Assembly: GCF_025655475.1 (NCBI RefSeq)
Contig: NZ_JAHTIK010000001.1
Coordinates: 4,715,002 to 4,763,500 of the forward strand
DNA length: 48,499 bases
DNA from: Kitasatospora sp. DSM 101779
GTDB lineage: Bacteria; Actinomycetota; Actinomycetes; Streptomycetales; Streptomycetaceae
Direction: 5' to 3'
Position 1 is the stretch's first letter. Every line of letters begins with the position of its first letter. Position numbers and translations under genes: made by a program. Under the pieces are notes generated by a model. That model did not search any database. It saw only the letters and a program-made list of their open reading frames with translations, and was not told the origin of the DNA. Positions 21,768 through 30,360 of the stretch are shown piece by piece.

Positions 21768-23486
21768 GTGAGCGACACCAAGACCGTGACCGCCGACGGC
21801 GGCGAAGGCGACGTCGAGCGCCTCAGCACCGCGCCCGAGGAGGTCGAGGCCCCGGTCGGCATCGGCGTGTTCGGCTGGGCCCGCTGGACGTGGCGCCAGC
21901 TCACCTCGATGCGGGTCGCGCTGATCCTGCTCTTCCTGCTCTCGCTGGCGGCGATCCCCGGCTCGCTGATCCCGCAGAACAGCCAGAACGCCTTCAAGGT
22001 GCAGACCTGGAAGGCCGCCCACCAGGGCATCACCCCGCTCTACGAGAAGCTCCAGCTGTTCGACGTCTACAGCTCGGTCTGGTTCTCGGCGATCTACATC
22101 CTGCTGTTCGTCTCGCTGGCCGGCTGCATCGTCCCGCGCACCTGGCAGTTCGTCGGCGTGCTGCGGGCACAGCCGCCGGCCGCCCCGCGCGTCCTGACCC
22201 GGATGCCGGTCTACGCCGCCTGGCGCACCGACGCCGACCCCGAGGCGGTCAACGCCGCCGCGCACCGGCTGCTGCGGGGACGCCGCTTCCGGGCCAACCT
22301 CGCCGGCGGCGCGGTCGCCGCGGAGAAGGGCTACCTGCGCGAGGTCGGCAACCTGCTCTTCCACTTCTCGCTGTTCGCCCTGCTGGCGGGCTTCGCCTGG
22401 GCGAGCCTGTGGAGCGGCCAGGGCGGCAAGCTGATGATCGAGGGCCAGGGCTTCGCCAACACCACCACCCAGTACGACGACTTCACCGGCTCCGCCTTCT
22501 ACTCCGTCGACGACCTGGACGCCTTCGGTTTCAAGCTGGACGGCTTCACCGCCCGCTACCAGACCTCCGGCGAGCAGATCGGCAGCGCCCGCCAGTTCAC
22601 CGCGCACATCCGGTACTGGACGGGCACCGACGCCGAGAAGCTGACCAAGGGCGACATCGAGGTCAACCACCCGCTGGAGATCGGCAGCTCCAAGGTCTTC
22701 CTGATCGGCCACGGCTACGCGCCGGTCGTCACCGTGCGGAACGCCAAGGGCGAGGTCGTCTACAAGGGCCCGACGCCCTTCCTGCCGCAGGACAGCAACC
22801 TCACCTCCACCGGCGTGATCAAGGTCAGCGACTACGGCAAGAAGGACGGCAAGGACGTCGACCTGGGCTTCAACGGCTACTTCCTGCCGACCGCGCCGGT
22901 GAACTTCGAGAAGACCGGCCCGATCTCGCTCTTCCCGGACGCCGCCGAGCCGATGCTGGTGCTCACCGCCTTCGCGGGCGACCTCGGCACCGACTCCGGC
23001 CTGCCGCAGAACGTCTACCAGCTCGACACCAGCCACATGACCCAGCTGAAGCAGGACGGCGACATCGCCCGCGTCAGGCTCAAGCCCGGCCAGGGCTGGG
23101 AGCTGCCGGACGGCTACGGCACCGTCACCTTCGACGGGTACAAGCAGTGGGCCAGCTTCAACGTCTCCCACCGCCCGGGCAACGCGGTCGCGCTCACCGG
23201 CGCGGTCTGCGCGATCCTCGGCCTGATCGGCTCGCTGTTCGTGCAGCGCCGCCGGATCTGGGTCCGTGCCACCGCCTCCCCGGACGGCACCACGCTGGTC
23301 GAGCTGGCCGGCCTCGCCCGCAGCGAGTCGGCCCGCACGGCCGAGGAGCTGGCCGAGTTCGCGGTCGACCTCCAGGGTGACGCCCCGGCCCTCGACGAGC
23401 CCGACCCGGACACCTCGACGGACGGGCCCGAGCCCGCCGCCGTCCCCGCACCGGCAACCCCCGCAGACCCGGACTCCAAGGAGTAG
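21768..23486 (+). CDS. resB: Cytochrome c biogenesis protein ResB (Ccs1)
   Basis: A 572-residue membrane protein, the Ccs1/ResB half of the System II heme-delivery and ligation complex. N-terminal spans are at about residues 45-65 (RVALILLFLLSLAAIPGSLI) and 95-115, a third follows (LLFHFSLFALLAGFAW), then a large extracytoplasmic domain, and a last span near 485-505 (ALTGAVCAILGLIGSLFVQR). The tail after the last span is acidic and Pro-rich. GTG 21768 lies two bases after the ccdA stop. It works with the CcsB-type protein encoded next. Confidence 0.94.
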   Translation: MSDTKTVTADGGEGDVERLSTAPEEVEAPVGIGVFGWARWTWRQLTSMRVALILLFLLSLAAIPGSLIPQNSQNAFKVQTWKAAHQGITPLYEKLQLFDVYSSVWFSAIYILLFVSLAGCIVPRTWQFVGVLRAQPPAAPRVLTRMPVYAAWRTDADPEAVNAAAHRLLRGRRFRANLAGGAVAAEKGYLREVGNLLFHFSLFALLAGFAWASLWSGQGGKLMIEGQGFANTTTQYDDFTGSAFYSVDDLDAFGFKLDGFTARYQTSGEQIGSARQFTAHIRYWTGTDAEKLTKGDIEVNHPLEIGSSKVFLIGHGYAPVVTVRNAKGEVVYKGPTPFLPQDSNLTSTGVIKVSDYGKKDGKDVDLGFNGYFLPTAPVNFEKTGPISLFPDAAEPMLVLTAFAGDLGTDSGLPQNVYQLDTSHMTQLKQDGDIARVRLKPGQGWELPDGYGTVTFDGYKQWASFNVSHRPGNAVALTGAVCAILGLIGSLFVQRRRIWVRATASPDGTTLVELAGLARSESARTAEELAEFAVDLQGDAPALDEPDPDTSTDGPEPAAVPAPATPADPDSKE

Positions 23487-23489
23487 ACG

Positions 23490-24623
23490 GTGAATCTCGC
23501 CTCGGTCGACCCTCATCTGGCCGACCTCTCCAACAAGCTGATCTACTCGGCGATGGCCGTGTACACCCTGGCGATGTTCGCCCACCTCTTCGAGTGGACG
23601 TTCGGCAGCAAGGGTGCGATCGCCGTCCGCTCCGCCGAGCAGTCCGGCGGTCTGGCCGCGACCCTGGCCGCCGCCGGGGAGTCCAAGGCCGCCCGCAAGG
23701 TCACCGTCACGGTGGCCGCCGCGGACGGGGGCACCACCACGCTCACCCGCACCGCCCTCGCCGACGCCGGCGCCACCGTGGTCACCAGCGGCCGCGGCGA
23801 CGGCTCGGGGGTCGACGGCCCCGGCGCCGCGGGCACCAGCGAGCGGGGCGACCTCGCGGGCCGGATCGCCGTCTCGCTGACCGTCCTCGGCGTCCTGCTG
23901 CACGCCGGCGGTGTGCTCACCCGCGGCCTGTCGGTGATGCGCTGGCCGTGGGGCAACATGTACGAGTTCTCCTGCGCCTTCGGCCTCACCATGATGCTCG
24001 CCTACCTGGGCCTGCTGGTGGCGGGCAAGAAGGTGCGCTGGCTCGGCCTGCCGGTGGTGCTGGCCGTCCTGCTGACCCTGGGCGTGGCCGTCTCGGTGCT
24101 CTACACCGACTCCGAGCAGCTCGTCCCGGCCCTGCACTCGTACTGGCTGGGCATCCACGTCTCGACCGCGATCATCTGCGGTGGTGCGCTGTACGCGGCC
24201 TTCGTGGCCACCGTCCTGTACCTCGGCAAGGACTCCTACGAGCGCCGGGTCGAGGCCGGCCTGCCCGGCGGCCCGCTGCGCATCCCGGTCTCGGTCTGGG
24301 AGCGGCTGCCCGCCGCGTCGACCCTCGACAAGCTCTCGTACCGGATCAACGCCCTGGTCTTCCCGCTCTGGACGTTCACCATCATCGCCGGCGCGATCTG
24401 GGCCGAGGCGGCCTGGGGCAAGTACTGGGAGTGGGACCCGAAGGAGACCTGGTCGTTCATCACCTGGGTCGCCTACGCCGCGTACCTGCACGCCCGGGCG
24501 ACCGCCGGATGGAGGGGCCGAAAGGCGGCCTATCTGGCCCTGTTGGCATTCGCCTGCTGGCTGTTCAACTACTACGGCGTCAACATCTTCGTCACCGGCA
24601 AGCACTCGTACGCCGGCGTCTGA
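23490..24623 (+). CDS. ccsB: Cytochrome c synthase subunit of the CcsA/ResC type (named CcsB in actinobacteria)
   Basis: A 377-residue membrane protein of the heme-handling family. The external tryptophan-rich heme motif reads AWGKYWEWDPKETWSFITW, flanked by conserved histidines in the membrane. An unusual hydrophilic Gly/Ala/Thr insert (about residues 40-125, from EWTFGSKGA to GDLAGR) separates the first span from the rest. GTG 23490 follows the resB stop by three bases. The gene closes the operon; a 13-bp hairpin follows. Confidence 0.94.
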   Translation: MNLASVDPHLADLSNKLIYSAMAVYTLAMFAHLFEWTFGSKGAIAVRSAEQSGGLAATLAAAGESKAARKVTVTVAAADGGTTTLTRTALADAGATVVTSGRGDGSGVDGPGAAGTSERGDLAGRIAVSLTVLGVLLHAGGVLTRGLSVMRWPWGNMYEFSCAFGLTMMLAYLGLLVAGKKVRWLGLPVVLAVLLTLGVAVSVLYTDSEQLVPALHSYWLGIHVSTAIICGGALYAAFVATVLYLGKDSYERRVEAGLPGGPLRIPVSVWERLPAASTLDKLSYRINALVFPLWTFTIIAGAIWAEAAWGKYWEWDPKETWSFITWVAYAAYLHARATAGWRGRKAAYLALLAFACWLFNYYGVNIFVTGKHSYAGV

Positions 24624-24651
24624 GACGCCGCCCGCACGTCCGCACGCCCGC

Positions 24652-24680
24652 GGGCGGCGGCCGGTCACCGGCCGCCGCCC
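24652..24680 (+). terminator. Terminator of the cytochrome c maturation operon
   Basis: GGGCGGCGGCCGG (24652-24664) pairs perfectly with CCGGCCGCCGCCC (24668-24680) around TCA, 28 bp after the ccsB stop. Confidence 0.85.
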
Positions 24681-24771
24681 CGGGTGGGGACCGTTCCACC
24701 GAAGGAACCGTGAGGGATCGCCCGTCCGGTCGTTGACCAGGACGTCCCGTGAGCCGCGAGGAGGGGCCGCC

Positions 24772-25176
24772 ATGGAGAGCGACGAGGTCATGCTGACCGT
24801 CCGGATCACCGCTGCGGAGAGAGCACTGCTCCGCCGGCTGGCCCAGGGACATCGCAGCGACGTCTCCGAGGTCGTCGCCGACGGGTTGCTGGACATCCTG
24901 CCGACCCTGCACTGCGCCCAGGACGCCTACCGCCTGGTCGCCGCCGTGCGGCTGCCGGCGCCGTGCGCGCAGACCGTCTGGCTGCCGACCGACCTCGCCG
25001 ACCTGCTCGGCCCGGCGGCCGGCCGGATCGCCCAGACCACCGGGGTGCGCCTCGGCTCCTCCTGCGTCGTGCTCGGCGCCGCCGTGCGGCTCTGGCTGGG
25101 CCAGGACCCGCAGCTGCTCGCCGAGCACCTGTCCACCATGCACGAGGGCCGTCCGGCCGCCCTCGCGGCCGCGTAG
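24772..25176 (+). CDS. Conserved hypothetical protein with RHH-like N-terminus
   Basis: A 134-residue protein. The first 45 residues, with MLTVRITAAERALLRRLAQG and RSDVSEVVADGLLDIL, look like a beta strand plus two helices, as in ribbon-helix-helix DNA-binding proteins, but the match is weak. The rest is a helical domain containing two cysteines and no catalytic motif. ATG 24772 has a strong GAGGAGGGG site. It forms a single-gene unit between two hairpins. No function assigned. Confidence 0.7.
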   Translation: MESDEVMLTVRITAAERALLRRLAQGHRSDVSEVVADGLLDILPTLHCAQDAYRLVAAVRLPAPCAQTVWLPTDLADLLGPAAGRIAQTTGVRLGSSCVVLGAAVRLWLGQDPQLLAEHLSTMHEGRPAALAAA

Positions 25177-25194
25177 CGCGGCCGCGGAACGACT

Positions 25195-25229
25195 CGGGCC
25201 TCCCGCACGGTGACCGTGCCGGAGGCCCG
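25195..25229. terminator. Bidirectional terminator between convergent genes
   Basis: A 17-bp stem with a single mismatch and almost no loop (CGGGCCTCCCGCACGGT at 25195-25211 against ACCGTGCCGGAGGCCCG at 25213-25229) separates the plus-strand hypothetical gene from accE on the minus strand. Confidence 0.85.
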
Positions 25230-25237
25230 AAGTGTTG

Positions 25238-25444
25238 TCAGGCGGCCTGCTGCCAGCTGACCGGGGAGTAGTACGCCGGGCGGCGCTCCAGGCGCTGCCA
25301 GTTGGCGATCGGCTCGACCGCCGGGGCGGCGGCCTGCTGGGCGGTGGCGGCCCGGACGAGCAGCACCGCGGTCAGGGCGGCCAGTTCCTCGTCGTTCAGC
25401 GAGCCGCGGACGATGCGGACAAGGGGTTCGGCGGAAGCGCTCAT
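25238..25444 (-). CDS. accE: Acyl-CoA carboxylase epsilon subunit
   Basis: A 68-residue protein beginning MSASAEPLVRIVRGSLNDEE, with LAALTAVLLVR and the C-terminal NWQRLERRPAYYSPVSWQ, the marks of the small epsilon subunit found only in actinobacterial acyl-CoA carboxylases. It stimulates activity of the carboxyltransferase beta subunit. ATG 25444 has AAGGA just upstream. It follows accB by 58 bp in the same direction, the order known from S. coelicolor. The biotinylated alpha subunit is not in this window. Confidence 0.88.
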   Translation of the reverse strand: MSASAEPLVRIVRGSLNDEELAALTAVLLVRAATAQQAAAPAVEPIANWQRLERRPAYYSPVSWQQAA

Positions 25445-25502
25445 GGTCCTTGTTTCTCCCCCATGGTGAAGTCTGACGGGTTCCGATCGGCGTAAAAACC
25501 GG

Positions 25503-27104
25503 TTACATCGGAGGGTTGCCGTGCTTGCGGCTGGGCAGGTCGGCGTGCTTGGTGCGGAGCATGGCGAGCGAGGCGGCGAGCACCTGGCGGGTCTCCGCCG
25601 GGTCGATGACGTCGTCGACGAGGCCGCGTTCGGCCGCGTAGTACGGGTGCATCAGCTCGTTCTTGTATTCCTTGATCTTCTGGGCGCGCATCGCCTCGGG
25701 GTCCTCGGCCGCGGCGATGTCGCGGCGGAAGATGACGTTGGCGGCGCCCTCGGCGCCCATCACGGCGATCTCGTTGGTCGGCCAGGCGAAGGACAGGTCG
25801 GCGCCGATGGAGCGGGAGTCCATGACGATGTAGGCGCCGCCGTAGGCCTTGCGCAGGATCAGCGAGATCCGCGGCACGGTGGCGTTGCAGTAGGCGTAGA
25901 GCAGTTTGGCGCCGTGCCGGATGATGCCGCCGTGCTCCTGGTCGACGCCGGGCAGGAAGCCGGGGACGTCGAGCAGGGTGACGATCGGGATGTTGAAGGC
26001 GTCGCACATCTGGACGAAGCGTGCGGCCTTCTCGCTGGCGTTGATGTCGAGCACGCCGGCCAGTGACTGCGGCTGGTTGGCGATCAGTCCGACCACGTGG
26101 CCGTCGATCCGGGCCAGGGCCACGATGACGTTGGTCGCCCAGCGCTCGTGGATCTCCAGGTACTCGCCGTGGTCGACGACCTCCTCGATGACCTTGCGCA
26201 TGTCGTAGGGGCGGTTGCCGTCCGCGGGCACCAGGTCGAGCAGGCTCTCGTTGCGGCGCTCGACCGGGTCGTCGGTGGCGCTGGCCGGCGGCATCTCGCG
26301 GTTGTTCTGCGGCAGCAGGGAGAGGAGGTAGCGGACCTCCTCGATGCAGGACTGCTCGTCGTCGTAGACGAAGTGGGAGACGCCGGAGACCGAGGAGTGG
26401 ACGTCGGCGCCGCCGAGGCCGTTCTGGGTGATCTTCTCGCCGGTGACGGCCTGGACGACGTCCGGGCCGGTGATGAACATCTGCGAGGTCTCGCGGACCA
26501 TGAACACGAAGTCCGTGAGCGCGGGGGAGTAGGCGGCGCCGCCGGCGCAGGGGCCGAGCATGACCGAGATCTGCGGGATCACGCCCGAGGCCTTGGTGTT
26601 GCGCTGGAAGATGCCGCCGTAGCCGGCGAGGGCGGTGACGCCCTCCTGGATGCGGGCGCCGGCGCCGTCGTTCAGTGACACCAGCGGAGCACCGGCCGCG
26701 ATGGCCATGTCCATGATCTTGTGGATCTTCTGCGCGTGGGCCTCGCCGAGTGCGCCGCCGAAGATCCGGAAGTCGTGTGCGTAGACGAAGACCGTCCGGC
26801 CGTGCACGGTGCCCCAGCCGACCACCACGCCGTCGGTGTGCGGCTTCTTCGCCTCCAGGCCGAAGCCCTGCGCGCGGTGCCGGCGCAGCGGCTCCACCTC
26901 GTGGAAGGAGTCCTCGTCCAGCAGCAGGTCGATCCGCTCGCGGGCGGTCAGCTTGCCCTTCGCGTGCTGGGCCTCGGTGGCCTTCTCGCTCGGACCACGC
27001 CGGACCCGCTCCCGGAGCTCGTGCAGCTCGGCCACCCGCCCGCGCGCGTCGGCCGGGATCGCGGGGATCTCTTCGCCGACCGGCGCATCGTGCAGAACCG
27101 TCAT
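25503..27104 (-). CDS. accB: Acetyl/propionyl-CoA carboxylase beta (carboxyltransferase) subunit
   Basis: A 533-residue carboxyltransferase that moves CO2 from carboxybiotin to acetyl- or propionyl-CoA, giving malonyl- or methylmalonyl-CoA. It has two crotonase-like halves, with AKGKLTARERIDLLLDE, LNDGAGARIQEGV and MLGPCAGGAAYSPA in the first and VPGFLPGVDQEHGGIIRHGA and RKAYGGAYIVMDSR in the second. The residue after GGAY is Ile; in S. coelicolor this Ile marks AccB, which accepts acetyl- and propionyl-CoA, whereas PccB has Asp. ATG 27104 (MTVLHDAPVG) fits the known AccB start and has GGAG nine bases upstream, although the frame is open further. Confidence 0.94.
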   Translation of the reverse strand: MTVLHDAPVGEEIPAIPADARGRVAELHELRERVRRGPSEKATEAQHAKGKLTARERIDLLLDEDSFHEVEPLRRHRAQGFGLEAKKPHTDGVVVGWGTVHGRTVFVYAHDFRIFGGALGEAHAQKIHKIMDMAIAAGAPLVSLNDGAGARIQEGVTALAGYGGIFQRNTKASGVIPQISVMLGPCAGGAAYSPALTDFVFMVRETSQMFITGPDVVQAVTGEKITQNGLGGADVHSSVSGVSHFVYDDEQSCIEEVRYLLSLLPQNNREMPPASATDDPVERRNESLLDLVPADGNRPYDMRKVIEEVVDHGEYLEIHERWATNVIVALARIDGHVVGLIANQPQSLAGVLDINASEKAARFVQMCDAFNIPIVTLLDVPGFLPGVDQEHGGIIRHGAKLLYAYCNATVPRISLILRKAYGGAYIVMDSRSIGADLSFAWPTNEIAVMGAEGAANVIFRRDIAAAEDPEAMRAQKIKEYKNELMHPYYAAERGLVDDVIDPAETRQVLAASLAMLRTKHADLPSRKHGNPPM

Positions 27105-27492
27105 CTCGAACCACTCCAAGTGTGAGGGAACTGTCCCGGCAGGCGGCCTGCTGTGCGCGGCTGCTGCTCCGGCGAACACTTCTTCACCTACGACACTACG
27201 AGGGAGGGCCGCCGCCGCTCGGCGTCGATTCCGTACAAGGTCGGGCCCCAGAAGCTGTGCAGGGCGCACAGTGGGCCGCACCCCGCGGCCCGTTCGCGGG
27301 GGTGCGGCGGCGTCGCCCGCAGGGGTCGTCACAGGGGGTGGTCGGACCCCTGATCGTCCAGGTCAGGACGGGTGGCGGGGAGGGTGCGCGGACGGCTCAC
27401 CCCCGGTCCGCGGGGCGGGCCAGGGGTGTGGGGTTCGTGCGGCGCGCGGCCGCCTGCGGGCTCCCGGATGGTAGGGAAGCGCCAAATTCAGC
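27105..27492. other. 388-bp gap upstream of accB
   Basis: No gene is supported here. It holds the accB leader/promoter region and the 3' flank of the PLDc_N gene. A hairpin lies at 27275-27308 (GCCGCACCCCGCG against CGCGGGGGTGCGGC, one bulge), with a smaller CTGTGC/GCACAG stem at 27255-27271. On the minus strand both would be in the accB leader or upstream of it. I could not identify a convincing -10/-35 pair. Confidence 0.4.
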
Positions 27493-27906
27493 TCAGCCGC
27501 GCGGATCGTCCTCCGGCTCGTCCTTTCGGCGCAGTTCCTCCTCGCGCCGGCGCAGGTCGGACTCCCACTGCTTGAGCATGTCCTCGTGCCGCTCGTTGTC
27601 CTTCTTCAGCGAGGCCAGGAACTCCGGGTTGTCGTCCGGGGCGACGAAGCGCCCCGCGGGCCGCTCGTACTCCGGGAAGCCCGCCGTGGGGCCGGCCGGC
27701 CAGGCCACGGCGCGGCCGCGGGACCGCGCGCGGTTGCGCCCCGCCGCCAGCCAGGCGATCGACCCGACCAGCGGGAAGAGCAGCACGATGATCACCCAGG
27801 CGACCTTGGGGAGGTGGCGCACGTCCTCCTCCGGGGTGGTCAGGCAGTCGATGAACGCCCACACCCACAGCGCGAGCACGAGCAGCGGCGGCAGAACTCT
27901 CAACAC
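27493..27906 (-). CDS. PLD nuclease N-terminal (PLDc_N) domain membrane protein
   Basis: A 137-residue protein with two membrane spans (LRVLPPLLVLALWVWAFIDC and VAWVIIVLLFPLVGSIAWLA) joined by LTTPEEDVRHLPK, the pattern of the PLDc_N domain, then AAGRNRARSRGR and a charged cytoplasmic tail (about 75-137) rich in Glu, Lys and Arg that should be partly coiled coil. GTG 27906 has GGGGGAGA eight bases upstream. It is divergent from mqnL, 78 bp apart. Streptomyces homologues beside mqnL are known to me as hypothetical membrane proteins; no function is established. Confidence 0.82.
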   Translation of the reverse strand: MLRVLPPLLVLALWVWAFIDCLTTPEEDVRHLPKVAWVIIVLLFPLVGSIAWLAAGRNRARSRGRAVAWPAGPTAGFPEYERPAGRFVAPDDNPEFLASLKKDNERHEDMLKQWESDLRRREEELRRKDEPEDDPRG

Positions 27907-27971
27907 GGCGTCGATCTCCCCCGGAACGGCGAACAGGGCCCCTCTTGGCGGGGCCAGGGTAACCGGTGTCG

Positions 27972-27977
27972 GATACT
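27972..27977 (+). promoter_or_regulatory. -10-like box of mqnL
   Basis: GATACT at 27972-27977 lies seven bases before ATG 27985, and there is no clear Shine-Dalgarno sequence, which suggests a leaderless or nearly leaderless mRNA. No good -35 box is present at 16-19 bp. Confidence 0.4.
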
Positions 27978-27984
27978 GACAGGC

Positions 27985-29442
27985 ATGGCATACGACGATC
28001 TCCGCTCCTTCCTCCGCGCCCTGGAGCGCGAGGGCGACCTCAAGCGGATCAAGACCGAAGTGGACCCGTACCTGGAGATCGGGGAGATCGTCGACCGGGT
28101 GCAGAAGGCCAAGGGCCCGGCGCTGCTCTTCGAGAACGTCAAGGGCGCCTCGATGCCGCTGGCGATGAACGTCTTCGGCACCGAGCGCCGGCTCGCCAAG
28201 GCGCTCGGCCTGAAGTCCCCCGACGACATCTCGGAGAAGATCGCCGGCCTGCTCCGGCCCGAGCTGCCGCAGGGCTTCACCGGCTTCCGGGACGCCTTCG
28301 GCAAGCTCGCCTCGATGGCCCACGTGCCGCCGAAGAACGTGAAGACCGCCGACGCGCCCGTCCACGAGGTCGTCCTCACCGGCGACGACGTCGACCTGGA
28401 GCAGCTGCCCGCCCTCTTCACCTGGCCGCTGGACGGCGGCTCCTTCTTCAACCTGGGCCTCACCCACACCAAGGACCCGGACACCGGCGTCCGCAACCTC
28501 GGCCTGTACCGCCTGCAGCGGCACGACCGGCGCACCATCGGCATGCACTGGCAGATCCACAAGGACAGCCGCAACCACGCCGCCGTCGCCGCCAAGCGCG
28601 GCGAGCGGCTGCCGGTCGCGATCGCCTTCGGCTGCCCGCCCGCCGTCACCTACGCGGCGACCGCGCCGCTGCCCGGGGACATCGACGAGTACCTGTTCGC
28701 CGGCTTCGTGCAGGGCGAGCGGGTGAAGATGGTCGACTGCAGGACCGTCCCGCTGCAGGTGCCCGCCGACGCCGAGGTGGTGCTGGAGGGCTGGCTGGAG
28801 CCCGGCGAGATGCTGCCCGAGGGCCCGTTCGGCGACCACACCGGCTTCTACACGCCGCAGGAGCCCTTCCCGGCGCTCACCATCGACTGCGTCACCATGC
28901 GCCGCCGCCCGCTGCTGCAGTCCATCGTGGTCGGCCGGCCGCCGACCGAGGACGGGCCGCTCGGCAAGTTCACCGAGCGGTTCTTCCTGCCGCTGCTGAA
29001 GATCATCATCCCGGACATCGTCGACTACGACCTGCCCGAGGCCGGCGGCTTCCACAACTGCGTGATCGTCTCGATCGACAAGAAGTACCCCAAGCACGCC
29101 CAGAAGGTCATGCACGCCATCTGGGGCGCCCACATGATGTCGCTCACCAAGCTGATCGTCGTGGTGGACGCCGACTGCGACGTGCACGACTACCAGGAGG
29201 TCGCCTGGCGGGCGCTCGGCAACGTCGACTACAGCCGCGACCTGACCGTGGTCGAGGGCCCGGTCGACCACCTCGACCACGCCTCCTACCAGCAGTTCTG
29301 GGGCGGCAAGGCCGGCATCGACGCCACCCGCAAGCTGCCCGAGGAGGGCTACACCCGCGACGGCGGCTGGCCCGAGATGGTCGCCTCCGACCCGGCGACC
29401 GCCGCCCTCGTCACCAAGCGCTGGAAGGAGTACGGACTGTGA
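27985..29442 (+). CDS. mqnL: UbiD-family decarboxylase of the futalosine menaquinone pathway
   Basis: A 485-residue prenyl-FMN-dependent decarboxylase. It removes the carboxylate of 1,4-dihydroxy-6-naphthoate derivatives late in the futalosine route to menaquinone. UbiD marks are GLYRLQRHDRRTIGMHWQIH, the active-site Arg/Glu/Glu region around EGWLEPGEMLPEGPFGDHTG, and PDIVDYDLPEAGGFHN. ATG 27985 begins MAYDDLRSFLRALEREGDL, the usual start. Its stop overlaps the mqnP start (GTGA). The UbiX-type partner that makes prenyl-FMN is mqnM at 40.6 kb. The symbol follows the S. coelicolor naming I recall (SCO4490). Confidence 0.9.
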   Translation: MAYDDLRSFLRALEREGDLKRIKTEVDPYLEIGEIVDRVQKAKGPALLFENVKGASMPLAMNVFGTERRLAKALGLKSPDDISEKIAGLLRPELPQGFTGFRDAFGKLASMAHVPPKNVKTADAPVHEVVLTGDDVDLEQLPALFTWPLDGGSFFNLGLTHTKDPDTGVRNLGLYRLQRHDRRTIGMHWQIHKDSRNHAAVAAKRGERLPVAIAFGCPPAVTYAATAPLPGDIDEYLFAGFVQGERVKMVDCRTVPLQVPADAEVVLEGWLEPGEMLPEGPFGDHTGFYTPQEPFPALTIDCVTMRRRPLLQSIVVGRPPTEDGPLGKFTERFFLPLLKIIIPDIVDYDLPEAGGFHNCVIVSIDKKYPKHAQKVMHAIWGAHMMSLTKLIVVVDADCDVHDYQEVAWRALGNVDYSRDLTVVEGPVDHLDHASYQQFWGGKAGIDATRKLPEEGYTRDGGWPEMVASDPATAALVTKRWKEYGL

Positions 29443-30338
29443 CCACGGCCGCCTTCGAGGTCCCGCCCGGCAAGGTCAAGTCCTTCCTGCGGCTGGTCAT
29501 GATCGAGCACTCGGTGTTCGCGCTGCCCTTCGCGTACATCGCCGCGCTCACCGCGATGTTCCTCGCCGACGGCCGGGTGCACTGGGGCGAACTCTTCGTC
29601 GTCACCGTCTGCATGGTCGGCCTGCGGACCTTCGCGATGGCCGCCAACCGGATCATCGACCGCGAGATCGACGCCCGGAACCCGCGAACGGCCGGCCGCG
29701 AACTCGTCACCGGCGCGGTGTCGCTGCGCACCGCCTACATCGGCTCCGGCGTCGCCCTCGTCGTCTTCCTCGGTGCCGCGGCCCTGCTCAACCCGCTCTG
29801 CCTGGCGCTCGCCCCGGTCGCCGTGGTGCCGATGATCGTCTACCCGTACGGCAAGCGGTTCACCGACTTCCCGCACGCCATCCTCGGCCTCGCCCAGGCC
29901 GCCGGCCCGATCGGCGCCTGGCTGGCCGTCACCGGCACCTGGTCCTGGGACGCCGTGGTGCTCGGCCTCGCCGTCGGCATCTGGATCGGCGGCTTCGACC
30001 TGATCTTCGGGTGCCAGGACGTCGCCGCGGACCGCGCCGAGGGCGTCCGCTCCGTGCCGGCCCGCTTCGGCATCGCGGCCGCGCTGTACGGCGCCCGCGC
30101 CTGCCACGCCGTCACCGTCGCGCTGCTCGCCTGGTACGCCGTCCTCACCGACGCCGGCCCGGCCTTCTGGGTCGGCCTCGCGGTGGTCGTCGGCGCCTTC
30201 CTGTACGAGCACGGCATCGTCAAGCCCGGCGACCTCTCCCGCCTCAACCGGGCGTTCTTCACCACCAACGGCTTCGTCGGCATCTCGCTCTTCGGCTTCG
30301 CCCTGCTCGACCTGATCCTACGGGGCCTGACCGTCTGA
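29439..30338 (+). CDS. mqnP: UbiA-family prenyltransferase of menaquinone synthesis
   Basis: A 299-residue membrane prenyltransferase with eight to nine predicted spans. The two Asp-rich motifs that bind prenyl diphosphate through magnesium are NRIIDREIDARN and DVAADRAEG. It attaches the polyprenyl chain to the naphthoate ring before decarboxylation. GTG 29439 overlaps the mqnL stop, with AAGGAG eight bases upstream. In S. coelicolor the next gene is mqnM as I recall; here the following 10 kb are unrelated genes, mostly on the other strand. Confidence 0.9.
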   Translation: MTTAAFEVPPGKVKSFLRLVMIEHSVFALPFAYIAALTAMFLADGRVHWGELFVVTVCMVGLRTFAMAANRIIDREIDARNPRTAGRELVTGAVSLRTAYIGSGVALVVFLGAAALLNPLCLALAPVAVVPMIVYPYGKRFTDFPHAILGLAQAAGPIGAWLAVTGTWSWDAVVLGLAVGIWIGGFDLIFGCQDVAADRAEGVRSVPARFGIAAALYGARACHAVTVALLAWYAVLTDAGPAFWVGLAVVVGAFLYEHGIVKPGDLSRLNRAFFTTNGFVGISLFGFALLDLILRGLTV

Positions 30339-30360
30339 GGGGGCGCCCCCGGCGGTGCCG

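Noticed and set aside
21636..24896. Minus-strand open frame of 1086 codons opposite the cytochrome c maturation operon
   Set aside because: Gly/Val/Arg/Asp-rich shadow of the plus-strand genes caused by high GC at third positions; no domain.
26750..27979. Plus-strand open frame across the accB upstream gap
   Set aside because: Arg/Pro/Ser-rich translation with no ribosome site or domain, overlapping accB and the PLDc_N gene.
28000..29300. Long minus-strand open frame opposite mqnL
   Set aside because: Only its last 137 codons (27493-27906) are the PLDc_N gene; the rest is the mirror of mqnL and has no motif.
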